A DNA stretch of 64,000 nt from Sediminibacterium sp. (GCF_019264485.1 NZ_JAHVAA010000015.1:1-64000), one strand, 5' to 3'; shown: positions 34,069 through 44,159, counted from the first letter of the stretch. The notes: generated by a model from the letters alone, not told the origin. Program-made: numbers and translations.

Positions 34069-35448
34069 ATGGCATTGATTAAAAGCATCTCAGGTATTCG
34101 AGGAACCATTGGCGGTAAGCCCGGTGAAACATTAAGCCCTTTAGACGTAGTTCGTTTTACTGCAGCTTACGGCACCTGGCTGTTACAGCAGTCTGGCAGC
34201 AATAAAAAAATAGTAATTGGCCGCGACGGACGTATCAGTGGTGAAATGGTTCAGCGACTGGTGGTGAGTACACTGAATGCCCTTGGACTTGATGTTGTAG
34301 ATCTTGGATTAAGCACTACGCCTACTGTTGAAATGGCCGTGGTATTTGAAAAAGCAGCGGGTGGTATTATTCTTACTGCCAGCCATAACCCCAAAGAATG
34401 GAATGCCCTGAAACTGTTGAATGAGAAAGGAGAATTCATCAGTGGTGCCGATGGCGCTGCCATGTTAGACATTGCTTCCAAAGACGACTATGAATTTGCT
34501 TCTGTAGATAAATTGGGTACTTATACAACCAACGATGAGGCATTACAGCAACATATAGATGCCGTACTGGCTTATCCACTGGTAGATGTGTCGCTTATCA
34601 GGAAAGCCAAATTCAATGTAGTATTGGATGCCATCAACAGTACTGGTGCCATTGCTGTTCCGCTCTTGTTAAAAGCGCTGGGCGTAAAAGTTACGGTACT
34701 GAATGGCGAAGTAAACGGACGTTTTGCCCATAACCCCGAACCACTGCCCGAACACCTGCGTGAACTTTGTAATGAAGTAGTAAAACAAAATGCGCATTTG
34801 GGTATTGCTGTGGACCCTGATGTGGATCGTTTATGTTTTGTTTGCGAAGACGGATCATTGTTTGGTGAAGAATATACACTTGTTGCTGTTGCCGATTATA
34901 TTTTACAGCATAGAAAAGGCAATACAGTAAGTAATATGTCATCTACCCGTGCCTTAAAAGATGTAACGGTAAAACATGGAGGCACTTACACGCCAAGTGC
35001 CGTAGGTGAAGTAAATGTGGTTACCAAAATGAAAGCTGTAGATGCGGTAATCGGCGGAGAAGGAAATGGAGGCATTATTGTACCCGATCTGCATTATGGC
35101 CGCGATGCTCTTATTGGCATTGCATTATTTCTGACACACCTGGCCAAAGAAAAAAAATCGGTGAAACAATTAAGAAATACTTATCCGGATTATTTCATGA
35201 GTAAAAACAAAATTGAACTCACTGCCGGATTCGATCTTAAAAAGATTTTTGACCACATCAAAAAGAAATATAAAAAACACCCCATCAATACAGAAGACGG
35301 ATTGAAAATTGAATTTGAAACCGACTGGGTACATTTACGCACCAGTAACACTGAGCCCATCATCCGTATCTATGCAGAAAGCAATTCTGAAACTGTTGCA
35401 GCGAATATTGCAGGAAAGCTGATTAAGGATATACAGGAAGTGCTTTAA
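34069..35448 (+). CDS. glmM: Phosphoglucosamine mutase-like phosphohexomutase
   Basis: 459 aa from the ATG at 34069 (MALIKSISGIRGTIGG). The phosphoserine loop TASHNP (Ser at about 105), the N-terminal GIRGT motif (9-13), the metal motif DPDVDR (about 243) and the sugar loop GEGNGG/HYGRDA, with the phosphate-binding RTSNTEP near the C-terminus, all fit the alpha-D-phosphohexomutase superfamily, with GlmM as the most likely branch by length. It would make glucosamine-1-phosphate for peptidoglycan and LPS precursors. A second member of the family lies at 56439. Confidence 0.85.
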   Translation: MALIKSISGIRGTIGGKPGETLSPLDVVRFTAAYGTWLLQQSGSNKKIVIGRDGRISGEMVQRLVVSTLNALGLDVVDLGLSTTPTVEMAVVFEKAAGGIILTASHNPKEWNALKLLNEKGEFISGADGAAMLDIASKDDYEFASVDKLGTYTTNDEALQQHIDAVLAYPLVDVSLIRKAKFNVVLDAINSTGAIAVPLLLKALGVKVTVLNGEVNGRFAHNPEPLPEHLRELCNEVVKQNAHLGIAVDPDVDRLCFVCEDGSLFGEEYTLVAVADYILQHRKGNTVSNMSSTRALKDVTVKHGGTYTPSAVGEVNVVTKMKAVDAVIGGEGNGGIIVPDLHYGRDALIGIALFLTHLAKEKKSVKQLRNTYPDYFMSKNKIELTAGFDLKKIFDHIKKKYKKHPINTEDGLKIEFETDWVHLRTSNTEPIIRIYAESNSETVAANIAGKLIKDIQEVL

Positions 35449-35571
35449 AAGTTAAAAACCAAAATTTAAAAATCAAAAAAATCCTTGGGAGTTCTTTTGC
35501 TAAGAAAAACCTGATTATCAGCCTTTTTGAATTTTGATTTTTGCCTTTTGACTTTTCATTACTTTTGCGGC
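35449..35571. promoter_or_regulatory. Intergenic with TAnnTTTG box before the desulfurase gene
   Basis: TACTTTTG at 35560-35567 ends four bases before the ATG at 35572, implying a very short 5' leader. Confidence 0.6.
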
Positions 35572-36699
35572 ATGGAAAGGATATACCTGGATAATGCAGC
35601 TACCACCCCACTCGATCCCGTGGTACTGGAAGCTATGATGCCTTATCTGACCAGTCAGTTTGGCAACCCTTCATCTATTTACAGTTATGGCCGTGAGAGC
35701 CGTCTTGCCATTGAGAATGCCCGTAAAACCGTGGCAAAGATCCTGAATGCTCACCCAGCGGAGATATTTTTCACCAGTGGGGGCACCGAGAGCAGTAATA
35801 CTGCTATTACAGCTGCAGTGCGCGATCTGGGTTGTAAGCATATCATCTCTTCCGTAATCGAACACCATGCCACTACCCATACAGTTGAACATATGTATCA
35901 TTCGGGTGAGGCGGCACTGAGTTATGTAAAGCTGTTACCCAATGGACATATTGATCTTGAAGACCTTGAGCGTTTACTCGCCGAAAGTGAAGAAAAATGC
36001 CTGGTTTCATTGATGCATGCCAATAATGAAATTGGTAATATTCTCGATATACACGCTGTGGGTGAATTATGTAAGCTGTATGGTGCCATTTTTCATAGCG
36101 ATACAGTGCAGACGGTGGGCCACTTCCCTTTTGATCTGCGCAATACACCTGTGCATTTTATTACAGGCGCCAGCCATAAATTCCATGGACCCAAAGGGGT
36201 GGGTTTATTATACATTAATGAGAATGTAAAAATTAAACCTTTTGTTCACGGCGGAAGCCAGGAAAGAAATATGCGTGCAGGTACAGAAAACCTGTATGGC
36301 ATTGTAGGTTTTGCCAAAGCATTGGAAATGGCTACTCAAAACCATGAGCAAGACAGTACCTATATCAAAAGTCTGAAAATATACATGATGGAACAGTTGA
36401 AGAAACATATTAAAGGTGTTTCTTTCAATGGCGATACTTTGGGACGTTCTTTGTACACCGTAATCAGTGCCAGTTTTCCCAAGACAGAAAAAAGTGAGAT
36501 GATTTTGTTCAATCTAGACATCAATAATATCTGCGCCAGTGGTGGTAGTGCCTGTACCAGTGGTGCCGATCAGGGTTCACATGTTATCAGGGCTGTTAAT
36601 AATAACCCGAATCAGGTAACAGTTCGCTTTTCTTTCTCAAAAAATAATACCAAAGAAGAGATTGATAAAGTAGTGGAACAGTTGAAAGAAATGATTTGA
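35572..36699 (+). CDS. Cysteine desulfurase (IscS/NifS-type)
   Basis: 375 aa from the ATG at 35572 (MERIYLDNAATTPLDP). The class V aminotransferase features are clear: the substrate segment YLDNAATTP, EIFFTSGGTESSN, the PLP lysine in ITGASHKFHGPKG (Lys203), and the catalytic cysteine loop SGGSACTSG. The enzyme removes sulfur from cysteine for Fe-S or tRNA thiolation. No isc/suf neighbour lies close by. The earlier ATG at 35527 is rejected because of the promoter box. Confidence 0.93.
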   Translation: MERIYLDNAATTPLDPVVLEAMMPYLTSQFGNPSSIYSYGRESRLAIENARKTVAKILNAHPAEIFFTSGGTESSNTAITAAVRDLGCKHIISSVIEHHATTHTVEHMYHSGEAALSYVKLLPNGHIDLEDLERLLAESEEKCLVSLMHANNEIGNILDIHAVGELCKLYGAIFHSDTVQTVGHFPFDLRNTPVHFITGASHKFHGPKGVGLLYINENVKIKPFVHGGSQERNMRAGTENLYGIVGFAKALEMATQNHEQDSTYIKSLKIYMMEQLKKHIKGVSFNGDTLGRSLYTVISASFPKTEKSEMILFNLDINNICASGGSACTSGADQGSHVIRAVNNNPNQVTVRFSFSKNNTKEEIDKVVEQLKEMI

Positions 36700-36791
36700 T
36701 CATATATCACATGAATGGGTGATATTGTATGAATGGCTCGCTTATAAACAGCGAAACAGGCAATTTTGGTGTCAGGTATAAAAACTGAACC

Positions 36792-37286
36792 ATGAAGCAA
36801 ATATTACTTTCCCTTTTTTTACTGATCACAGTTGCCGGCACTGCCCTCTACGCACAGCAAAGAGATGCTGATTTACCCGGACCTCCCGCTAAATCCATCT
36901 ATGGAGAAATTGGCGGCCCGGGTCTTTTCTCTGCTAACTACGACCAACGTTTTAAAGGACAAAAAGGATGGGGATTTCGTGTAGGCATGGGCGGAATAGG
37001 GTTTATCAATTCCGGTATTTTTGCTATTCCTGTAGGTTTTAATCATTTATCGGGAAGCGACGGCCACTATCTCGAACTGGGTGCCGGTGCCAGCGCTATT
37101 ACCATTACCGATGGAGAAGATATTTTCGACAACAGCAGTTCTACTGTTTTTGGATACCTGAATTTTGGTTATCGTTACCAGCCCGAGAAAAAAGGATTTA
37201 CTGCAAGGGTATTTATTTCACCGCTTATTACCGGCGCTGGCGTTTTCCCATTCTATGGAGGCATATCCGCCGGTTTCAAATTCTAA
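36792..37286 (+). CDS. Small exported outer-membrane-like protein
   Basis: A 164-aa protein with a signal peptide (MKQILLSLFLLITVAGTALY, ending A-Q-Q). The mature part alternates hydrophobic strands and loops (IYGEIGGPGLFSANYDQRF, GFNHLSGSDGHYLELGAGAS, FGYLNFGYRYQPEKKG, FPFYGGISAGFKF), consistent with a small beta-barrel. A terminal F is typical of barrels. Family not recognised beyond that. Confidence 0.75.
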   Translation: MKQILLSLFLLITVAGTALYAQQRDADLPGPPAKSIYGEIGGPGLFSANYDQRFKGQKGWGFRVGMGGIGFINSGIFAIPVGFNHLSGSDGHYLELGAGASAITITDGEDIFDNSSSTVFGYLNFGYRYQPEKKGFTARVFISPLITGAGVFPFYGGISAGFKF

Positions 37287-37297
37287 ATTTTCTCTCC

Positions 37298-37379
37298 GCG
37301 AAATCTTTGCTTACTCCTTTCTCTGCGGTGAATTTACTCGAATATTCACCGCAGAGAAAGAAGTAAACAGAGGTTTCGC
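37298..37379. terminator. Long inverted repeat, bidirectional terminator
   Basis: GCGAAATCTTTGCTTACTCC on the left and GAAGTAAACAGAGGTTTCGC on the right are near-complements, and CTTTCTCTGCGGTGAAT (37318-37334) pairs perfectly with ATTCACCGCAGAGAAAG (37344-37360). It separates convergent genes. Confidence 0.75.
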
Positions 37380-37383
37380 AGGG

Positions 37384-38919
37384 TTAATTATAATCTTCCT
37401 CTTCACTATCAAATTGCATATCGCCGAGGTTCATCATGCTGCCGATGAGGTCCTTGAATTCTACTTTTCCTTCAATGGTTCTTTTACTGATTAATGAATA
37501 AGCGGCGAGACCATGTAAAACAAATTCCATCAATAATGCCTGTTGTTTTTCATTGGCCTGGGGAAAATATTTTTTAACAAATGCATACAGACCATCTACT
37601 TTATATAAGGTTTGTATTCTTACCTCGTCTTTACTATCCATCAGGAGGTCGAGGTGATTGCCTCCATCGAACCAGCGGATAATAGATTTGTAAGGATTCT
37701 CCGGTTCCTTTTCTTCCATTGATTTTTTCCCTGTCGGTCTTCTTTTTTTAACCTGCTCCGGGTTAGGAAAATAGGTGATAAACTGTGAGCGGATAGCTTT
37801 ATCAAGCAGGTTCACTGCTACCTGGTATGGTCCCTCCTGCTCTCCTTCATATACCAGTTCTATTTTACCGGTAATGGCCGGAATAATACCACTCAGGTCG
37901 CTGATCCATACCTGTGTTTTTTCTTCCCCATGTATCAGTGCCCTTCTCTCTGCCGTACTCACCGCATTTTCAAATGCTGCTATCGTTAATCGGGCACTTA
38001 CACCACTTTTCTTATCTACATATTCATTGTTACGTGCTTCAAAAGCCACCTGTTCTATCAATCTTTTAATGAGGTCACTAATATCTACCAGCGAAGCCTG
38101 GTCTTTACTTAACACCGCCTCCTGTTCTGTGATGGCCAGTGAATGTTCAATTGTTTTTGGATAGTGTGTGAGTATCTGGCTCTGTATCCTGTCTTTTAAT
38201 GGAGTAACAATACTGCCCCGGTTGGTATAGTCTTCGGGATTGGCAGTAAAGACAAAAAGAATATCAAGTGGCATTCTTAACTTAAAGCCGCGTATCTGTA
38301 TATCTCCTTCCTGCAGAATATTGAATAAAGCCACCTGTATCCTTGCCTGCAGATCGGGTAATTCATTGATTACAAAAATACCCCGGTTGCTCCTGGGTAT
38401 GATACCGTAATGAATTACTTTTTCATCTGCAAAACTCAGTTTCAGGTTGGCGGCTTTAATAGGATCAATATCACCAATCAAATCAGCTACACTCACATCC
38501 GGTGTAGCCAGTTTTTCCCCATACCTTTCGCTGCGATGCAGCCAGCGGATTGGTGTTTCATCTCCCTGTTCCGCAATTAAGTCCTTTGCAAATTTGCTCA
38601 GTGGCGCCAATGGATCATCATTGATTTCTGAACCAGCTATTACCGGTATATACTCATCCAGCAAATCAACCATCTGTCTGGCCATACGGGTCTTGGCCTG
38701 ACCACGCAAGCCAAGGAATAAGATATTATGTCTGCTCAGTATAGCCCGTTCAGTATCGGGAATAACAGTGTCTTCATAACCGATAATACCCGTAAAAGGC
38801 TGTTCTTTTTGTTGAATGGAGCGAATCAGATTTGCTCTGATTTCTTCTTTCACTGAGCGTGGTTTGTAACCACTCTTTTTAAGTTGCCCTAATGTATTAA
38901 TGTCCTGTATCTTCATCAT
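37384..38919 (-). CDS. MoxR/magnesium-chelatase-like AAA ATPase
   Basis: A 511-aa protein. A Walker A variant GLRGQAKT lies at residues 70-77 and the walker-B-like region at GIFVINELPDL, with AAA sensor LFVFTANPEDYTNRG. The C-terminal part (about 290-511) carries the helical lid and a charged tail ending in an acidic stretch. It resembles ChlI/MoxR-type ATPases that act with VWA proteins. The VWA gene lies upstream on the same strand, with a hairpin between them. The function in Bacteroidota is unproven; a chaperone for a metal-containing or oligomeric target is inferred. The first Met could be 38919 or 38916. Confidence 0.85.
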   Translation of the reverse strand: MMKIQDINTLGQLKKSGYKPRSVKEEIRANLIRSIQQKEQPFTGIIGYEDTVIPDTERAILSRHNILFLGLRGQAKTRMARQMVDLLDEYIPVIAGSEINDDPLAPLSKFAKDLIAEQGDETPIRWLHRSERYGEKLATPDVSVADLIGDIDPIKAANLKLSFADEKVIHYGIIPRSNRGIFVINELPDLQARIQVALFNILQEGDIQIRGFKLRMPLDILFVFTANPEDYTNRGSIVTPLKDRIQSQILTHYPKTIEHSLAITEQEAVLSKDQASLVDISDLIKRLIEQVAFEARNNEYVDKKSGVSARLTIAAFENAVSTAERRALIHGEEKTQVWISDLSGIIPAITGKIELVYEGEQEGPYQVAVNLLDKAIRSQFITYFPNPEQVKKRRPTGKKSMEEKEPENPYKSIIRWFDGGNHLDLLMDSKDEVRIQTLYKVDGLYAFVKKYFPQANEKQQALLMEFVLHGLAAYSLISKRTIEGKVEFKDLIGSMMNLGDMQFDSEEEDYN

Positions 38920-38941
38920 ATTTTTTAGTATATAAATATCA

Positions 38942-38969
38942 CCTGCTCCGGATTAAAATCCGGAGCAGG
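38942..38969. terminator. Intercistronic hairpin, GCTCCGGAT family
   Basis: CCTGCTCCGGAT (38942-38953), loop TAAA, ATCCGGAGCAGG (38958-38969). It lies between the VWA gene and the ATPase gene and shares its arms with the 52-bp palindrome at 9204-9255. There is no T-run on the minus strand, so it might be an RNA-stability element and not a terminator. Confidence 0.6.
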
Positions 38970-38990
38970 GTTTTATAGTATCTTTTATAA

Positions 38991-40088
38991 TTAATAAACC
39001 GTTCTCCTTTTGCCACTTTCGAAGTCCTTAAAAATAAAGGCTCCGAGTTTATCTAAGCTGGCAAAGAAAGCCTTACCATTATTCATTTCTGTAAACTCCT
39101 GTACAAATTTTTGCAGATAAGGATCAGAAGCAATCATGAATGTGGTTATGGGTATTTTCAGCTTCTTACACTGTGCTGCCAGATTAATACAACGATTCAC
39201 CACTTTCCTGTCTAACCCAAAACTGTTTTTATAATAACGGCCACCAATTTTTAAACAGGTAGGTTTACCGTCGGTGATCATAAATATCTGTTTGTTCGGA
39301 TTCTTTCTTCTTCGCAGTAAATCCATGGCCAATTCAAGTCCGGCAACAGTATTCGTATGGTATGGTCCTACCTGCAAATAAGGGAGGTCTTTTATTTCTA
39401 TGCTCCATGCATCATTTCCAAATACTACAATATCCAGCGTGTCTTTGGGGTATTTGGTGGTGATGAGTTCACTGAGCGCCATGGCTACTTTTTTGGCGGG
39501 TGTTATCCTGTCTTCACCATATAGAATCATGGAATGAGAAATATCGATCATCAGCACGGTGGAAGTCTGTGTTTTGAAATCGCTTTCCCTGATCTGAAGA
39601 TCATCTTCCTGCATGGAAAAACTTTCTATCCCACGATTAATTTGTGCGTTGCGAATACTTTCTGTAAAATCAATCTGTTCCAGCATATCACCAAACTGAA
39701 AGGGTCGCGTATCGGGATTGATCTCATCTCCCTGACCCGGTTTGAATGTCTGGTGATTACCCTGTTTACTTTTTTTGAGTTTTCCGAATATCTCTTCCAG
39801 ACTTTTTTTACGGATGGTTTGTTCTGATTTTGCGGTGATATTAAAGTTTCCGCTGGCCGGGTCTTCGTTTAGGTATCCATTCTGTTTCAGGTCTTCGATA
39901 AAATCGCCCATACCATACTCATTATTGGTAAGCTGGTATTGTTTATCGAGTTCATTCAGCCATTGCAAAGCTTCTCCTGCATCGCCGTTGGTATAGGTAA
40001 GCAATTGCATAAACAGGTTGAGTAATTGTTCAAACTTACCCTGGCTGTTCTCATTGGGATCGAAATGTATAAATCTGTGTCCGAGCAT
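38991..40088 (-). CDS. VWA-domain protein
   Basis: 365 aa from the ATG at 40088 (MLGHRFIHFDPNEN). The MIDAS motif DISHSM is at residues 182-187 with TGL/AGL-type contacts (HTNTVAGLELAMDLL) and the threonine of MITDGKPT. The N-terminal half (1-130) has helical DEAD-like YQLTNNEYGMGDFIEDL and a Gly/Asp-rich linker. VWA proteins are partners of MoxR-type ATPases; the ATPase gene follows on the same strand. Confidence 0.88.
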   Translation of the reverse strand: MLGHRFIHFDPNENSQGKFEQLLNLFMQLLTYTNGDAGEALQWLNELDKQYQLTNNEYGMGDFIEDLKQNGYLNEDPASGNFNITAKSEQTIRKKSLEEIFGKLKKSKQGNHQTFKPGQGDEINPDTRPFQFGDMLEQIDFTESIRNAQINRGIESFSMQEDDLQIRESDFKTQTSTVLMIDISHSMILYGEDRITPAKKVAMALSELITTKYPKDTLDIVVFGNDAWSIEIKDLPYLQVGPYHTNTVAGLELAMDLLRRRKNPNKQIFMITDGKPTCLKIGGRYYKNSFGLDRKVVNRCINLAAQCKKLKIPITTFMIASDPYLQKFVQEFTEMNNGKAFFASLDKLGAFIFKDFESGKRRTVY

Positions 40089-40142
40089 GTCTCTGCAATT
40101 TAACAAGTAAAAAGACTGAATGGTTTGCGATATGAGAAAAAG

Positions 40143-40168
40143 AAAGGGCTCCTTTGCGGGAGCCCTTT
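40143..40168 (-). terminator. Rho-independent terminator of the DUF2723 gene
   Basis: AAAGGGCTCC (40143-40152), loop TTTGCG, GGAGCCCTTT (40159-40168). A T-rich stretch follows on the minus strand. Confidence 0.8.
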
Positions 40169-40189
40169 GCTTATTAAGGTTTATTGAAT

Positions 40190-43100
40190 TTATTTCTGCG
40201 TAGTATCTGCTGCCATCATCTTCCCGGGTATCTGTAATTGGGGGTTATACATGGTCTGCATTTGTGATATAGCCTGTAAATAGCTTTCTGCAGCACGTTT
40301 TTCCTGCTCCATACCTTCTGCTTTTCTTCCGCTTAATGAATTGTAGAAGCGCACCTGCTGTTCAAGATCCTTTTTCACGGATGATGATACTTTTTGTGCC
40401 AGCGTAGTATCGCCCGACAAATAACAGGCTTCCAGGAATACCAGTGAATTCCTGTTATGCAAATTACCTCTGCTGGCCATGCCATAGGCGAAATTACTTT
40501 CGAGCATCATGCTGTCTACCTGTTTCAGTACTTTACGCGCTTCTTCTTTCCTGTTTTTTGACGCTAGGTCAAGTGCCAGGTCGGCATAAGCAGTACGGAT
40601 GCTGTTGAGGTGACGGCGGTTTTCTTCATCAAAATATACACCCTGTACATTGGCATTACCGAATTTGAACTTGTTGGTTACCTTATCCAGCATCCAGTTG
40701 GTATTTACCCTATCGTTTTCAACCGGCACTAAGCGATAAGTCATACCATCCCTGCGAAGGAACTGGTCTAAACCTAACCCATCAGTTTGCGGAGCGGTAA
40801 AATAAATGGGGCGCTCCCATTTATTGGCTGCTATTACATTCAGTACAGCCAGGTCATTTTTCATCAATGTGGTCTTGGCTATTTCAAAACGTAATTCGCT
40901 GGCAATACTGTCAGTTGCATTGACTGTACCATTTTTAATCACCGCATCACGGTCAACAGGTACTGATAATTTTCTTACCGGATAGCTATAATCATTTTGT
41001 TCATTGTCTTTACCTACATAATTCTTCATCAGGTCGTAGAGATCATAATACCTGTTTTCGGGAATACTCGGATCGGGTCTGTATTCAATGAAATCGCGCT
41101 TTCCACCTTCAATCTGCTCGGCAGACCAGATTACATCTATCGGTGCACTTTCATTTACTTTATAACGAAGCTGGTTGATATACCAGTCGATACCCAACAG
41201 ACTATAGTTGATAACACGTACATCTCTTCTTACACCCTCTACTTCCTGTGCATACCATAATGGATATGTATCATTATCTCCAAAAGTGAATAATATAGCA
41301 TTGGGCGCACAGCTTTCGAGGTAATCTTTTGCCAGATCGGGAGCCAGTACTTTTTTACTGCGGTCATGGTCATCCCACTCCTGTTGCGCCATTAATACGG
41401 GTACTGCGAGTAAGCAGATGAATGTGGCCAGCATAGCCGATGCTCCTGCCTGTTTTACCGCTTTACCCAGCCAGTCTCTTACTTTGAGTACACCAATACC
41501 AATCCATACGGCAAATGCATAGAAACTACCCACATAAGCGTAATCGCGTTCACGTGGCTGGTAGCCCGGCTGGTTGAGGTACAATACAATGGCAAAACCA
41601 GTGAAGAAGAACATCAGGAAGTTCACGCCAAAATCATCTCCACGTTTTTTCAGGTGATAAAACAAGCCTATCAGTCCAAGAATTAATGGTAAAGCAAAAA
41701 GGGTATTATTGGCTTTATTATTCTTCAGGCTGTCAGGCATCATACTCTGATCGCCGTAAATGACCCGGTCGAGCGGGGCAATACCTGTGATCCAGTTACC
41801 GTCTCTTACATTACCGGCAAATAATCCCTGGTTATCGTTTTGTTTACCCGCAAAGTTCCACATGAAGTAGCGGAAATACATCCAGTTCACCTGGTATTGA
41901 AGGAAGAATTTAATATTATCTAACTGGTTGGGGTCACGTTCCCAGCTACCATCGTTCAAACGATTGATGCCGAGGAAATAGGCATAATAATCTGCATGGT
42001 TCTGATCATTACTCATATCCCATACACGGGGAAATATCATTTTATCGGCTGGTGCAAATGCATATTTTCTGTCTTCACCCAGCTCAATGTATTTATCTCT
42101 TGCTTTCTGGTAACGCATGCCTGTTGTTTTCAGGTCAACGGGACGTGCAGTGAATTTCTGTCCGTATAACAATGGAAAATCGCCATACTGCTCACGACCC
42201 AGGTAGCCTACAAGACTGATGGGGTTATCTACGTTATACATGTCTACAGATGGGTTCGCATTACTGCGGATCATGGTGGTTACATAGGTACTATAACCCA
42301 TCAGCATAAATGTTACACACCACAAACCCAAACGCAGATAAGCCCAGTTTTTGCGGGCTGCATATTTTAACCCATACCATATCAGTACGGCAACAAGTAT
42401 AAAGAAGAAAGCAAAACCGGAGAAGAATGGCAATCCAAAACCATTTACAAACCAACGGTCGAAAGTGCCTGCAAATTTTACTGTGTATTGAATTACGCCT
42501 ACCTGAACAGCACCGGTAATTATACAAGCGAGTACAAAGAACACATAGATACCACCATAAATGGCTTTTTTCTCTTTGTTGATGCCTTCTACCAGAAACA
42601 GCAAGCCGATGGCAACAGCAGTTCCCAGGATCATTAAGCCGGCCAGTGTGCTGTCCATGGCCGGGTTTCTTTCTGTTACATCGCTATTGGCCATAATTAA
42701 TGCACCGATAAATGCCAGTACACCACCAATAGCAGTCAGGCGCAGAAACCATTTGCGAAGAACAGTATAGTTGAAATTGTCTCTTTTTCTGAAATAATAT
42801 ACCATAACAATGGCAGGAATGGTCAATAGGTTCAATAAGTGAACACCGATTGACAGCCCCATCATAAAAAAGATAAAGATGATCCAGCGATCGGCACCGG
42901 GTTCATCTGCATGGTTTTCCCATTTGAGCATTGCCCAGAATACGATGGCGGTAAAGAATGATGAAAGGGCATATACTTCACCCTCCACAGCACTGTACCA
43001 GAATGAATCGCTGAAAGTATACGCTAAAGCACCTACCACACCAGCACCCATGATGCTCCAGAGCTGACCACTATTGAGTGTATCGGTTGTTTTTACATTT

Positions 43101-43414
43101 ACTATACGACGTGCAAAATGGGTAATGGTCCAGAACAGGAATAGAATAGTAAAACCACTTGCCAGTGCACTCATGATGTTCACGGCTTTGGCGGCCGCCA
43201 TCGGGCTATCTCCAAATATTACAATGAATAAACGACCCAATATTACAAACAATGGGGCGCCGGGAGGGTGTGGTATCTGTAACCGGTAACAACTGCTCAC
43301 AAATTCGCCGCAATCCCAGAAACTGCCCCCGGGCTCAGCGGTTAAAACATACACGGTACAGGCAATAAAACATACCACCCAACCCACCAGATTATTAATA
43401 CGGGTAAACTGCAT
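40190..43414 (-). CDS. DUF2723-family large membrane protein (PMT-like)
   Basis: 1074 aa from the ATG at 43414 (MQFTRINNLVGWVVCFIACT). The first third has about ten membrane helices with a DUF2723 signature in LTAEPGGSFWDCGEFVSS and PHPPGAPLFVILGRLF; the C-terminal region (about 660 onward) is soluble with TPR-like helices. DUF2723 proteins are related to protein O-mannosyltransferase-like GT-C enzymes (TMEM260 in animals); the Asp/Glu in FWDCGEF matches the acidic active-site loop. Glycosyl transfer to outer-surface proteins is inferred. The start is chosen because the upstream nine codons are Lys-rich and non-conserved. Confidence 0.88.
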   Translation of the reverse strand: MQFTRINNLVGWVVCFIACTVYVLTAEPGGSFWDCGEFVSSCYRLQIPHPPGAPLFVILGRLFIVIFGDSPMAAAKAVNIMSALASGFTILFLFWTITHFARRIVNVKTTDTLNSGQLWSIMGAGVVGALAYTFSDSFWYSAVEGEVYALSSFFTAIVFWAMLKWENHADEPGADRWIIFIFFMMGLSIGVHLLNLLTIPAIVMVYYFRKRDNFNYTVLRKWFLRLTAIGGVLAFIGALIMANSDVTERNPAMDSTLAGLMILGTAVAIGLLFLVEGINKEKKAIYGGIYVFFVLACIITGAVQVGVIQYTVKFAGTFDRWFVNGFGLPFFSGFAFFFILVAVLIWYGLKYAARKNWAYLRLGLWCVTFMLMGYSTYVTTMIRSNANPSVDMYNVDNPISLVGYLGREQYGDFPLLYGQKFTARPVDLKTTGMRYQKARDKYIELGEDRKYAFAPADKMIFPRVWDMSNDQNHADYYAYFLGINRLNDGSWERDPNQLDNIKFFLQYQVNWMYFRYFMWNFAGKQNDNQGLFAGNVRDGNWITGIAPLDRVIYGDQSMMPDSLKNNKANNTLFALPLILGLIGLFYHLKKRGDDFGVNFLMFFFTGFAIVLYLNQPGYQPRERDYAYVGSFYAFAVWIGIGVLKVRDWLGKAVKQAGASAMLATFICLLAVPVLMAQQEWDDHDRSKKVLAPDLAKDYLESCAPNAILFTFGDNDTYPLWYAQEVEGVRRDVRVINYSLLGIDWYINQLRYKVNESAPIDVIWSAEQIEGGKRDFIEYRPDPSIPENRYYDLYDLMKNYVGKDNEQNDYSYPVRKLSVPVDRDAVIKNGTVNATDSIASELRFEIAKTTLMKNDLAVLNVIAANKWERPIYFTAPQTDGLGLDQFLRRDGMTYRLVPVENDRVNTNWMLDKVTNKFKFGNANVQGVYFDEENRRHLNSIRTAYADLALDLASKNRKEEARKVLKQVDSMMLESNFAYGMASRGNLHNRNSLVFLEACYLSGDTTLAQKVSSSVKKDLEQQVRFYNSLSGRKAEGMEQEKRAAESYLQAISQMQTMYNPQLQIPGKMMAADTTQK

Positions 43415-43640
43415 ATTGGTTTTGGTTTTTAAGACTGGCAAACATACCTTATTAATCCTAAAATTGAAAATGGAGAGGCCCGTTTCCGTTTTTTTAAGAA
43501 AATGTTATAAAGCAGGTACTTATATATGGAAAATCGGGCAGGAACCCTTAGAATTTCCTGATCCGATTCAGGCGAGAGGGTCTTCCTTTTATGTAAGAAA
43601 TCGAATCTCGAGGTTACGCTGTATTATCTTCATAAAGAAA

Positions 43641-44114
43641 ATGTATATGTACAGGTATTTACTGGTCATCTGCTGTCTGGGCTTCGGCTCTTCTATATTA
43701 GCTAATCCTGCCAATCAGGTAACAGACAACGCTCTGTACCGGGAAATCAGGAAAGCCGACAGCCTGCTGTTCGATGCCATGAACAGACAGTACCTGGAAA
43801 CCGGTATGTCTTTTTTCGATAAGGACCTTGAATTTTATCATGATAAAGGAGGGCTGGATAATTATGTACAAACAAAAGTGAAACCTGCAGCCCTTTTTCA
43901 AAATAACCGTAACAACAATTTCAGAAGAACATTGGTGGCCGTAAGTTTAGAAGTATACCCCATACCCGGTTATGGGGCTATTGAAAGCTGTTTACACTGT
44001 TTTTGCCACCTGGAAAATGGAAAAGATGACTGCGGCAGTTTTAAGAATGTAATGGTCTGGAAAAAAACGGATCAGGGTTGGAAAGTAACCCGGGTTTTAA
44101 GTTATGATCATTAA
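43641..44114 (+). CDS. Exported NTF2/DUF4440-like protein
   Basis: 157 aa from the ATG at 43641 (MYMYRYLLVICCLGFGSSIL, a signal peptide). The mature chain starts with helix NALYREIRKADSLLFDAMNR and FFDKDLEFYHDKGGLDNY, then VWKKTDQGWKVTRVLSYDH, as in DUF4440/NTF2-like domains. The catalytic pocket is not assignable. A pair of cysteines (SCLHCFCH) in the middle is unusual for such a domain. The upstream part of the ORF (from 43416) is rejected; no signal-like pattern exists there. Confidence 0.75.
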   Translation: MYMYRYLLVICCLGFGSSILANPANQVTDNALYREIRKADSLLFDAMNRQYLETGMSFFDKDLEFYHDKGGLDNYVQTKVKPAALFQNNRNNNFRRTLVAVSLEVYPIPGYGAIESCLHCFCHLENGKDDCGSFKNVMVWKKTDQGWKVTRVLSYDH

Positions 44115-44159
44115 ATACAATAAAGGCAGCATTCAAACCCCAAAACCTGTCTTTGAAAT

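Noticed and set aside
43416..43640. Longer N-terminus for the DUF4440-like gene
   Set aside because: Residues before the signal peptide at 43641 are basic and unlike a leader; the start at 43641 gives a proper signal peptide.
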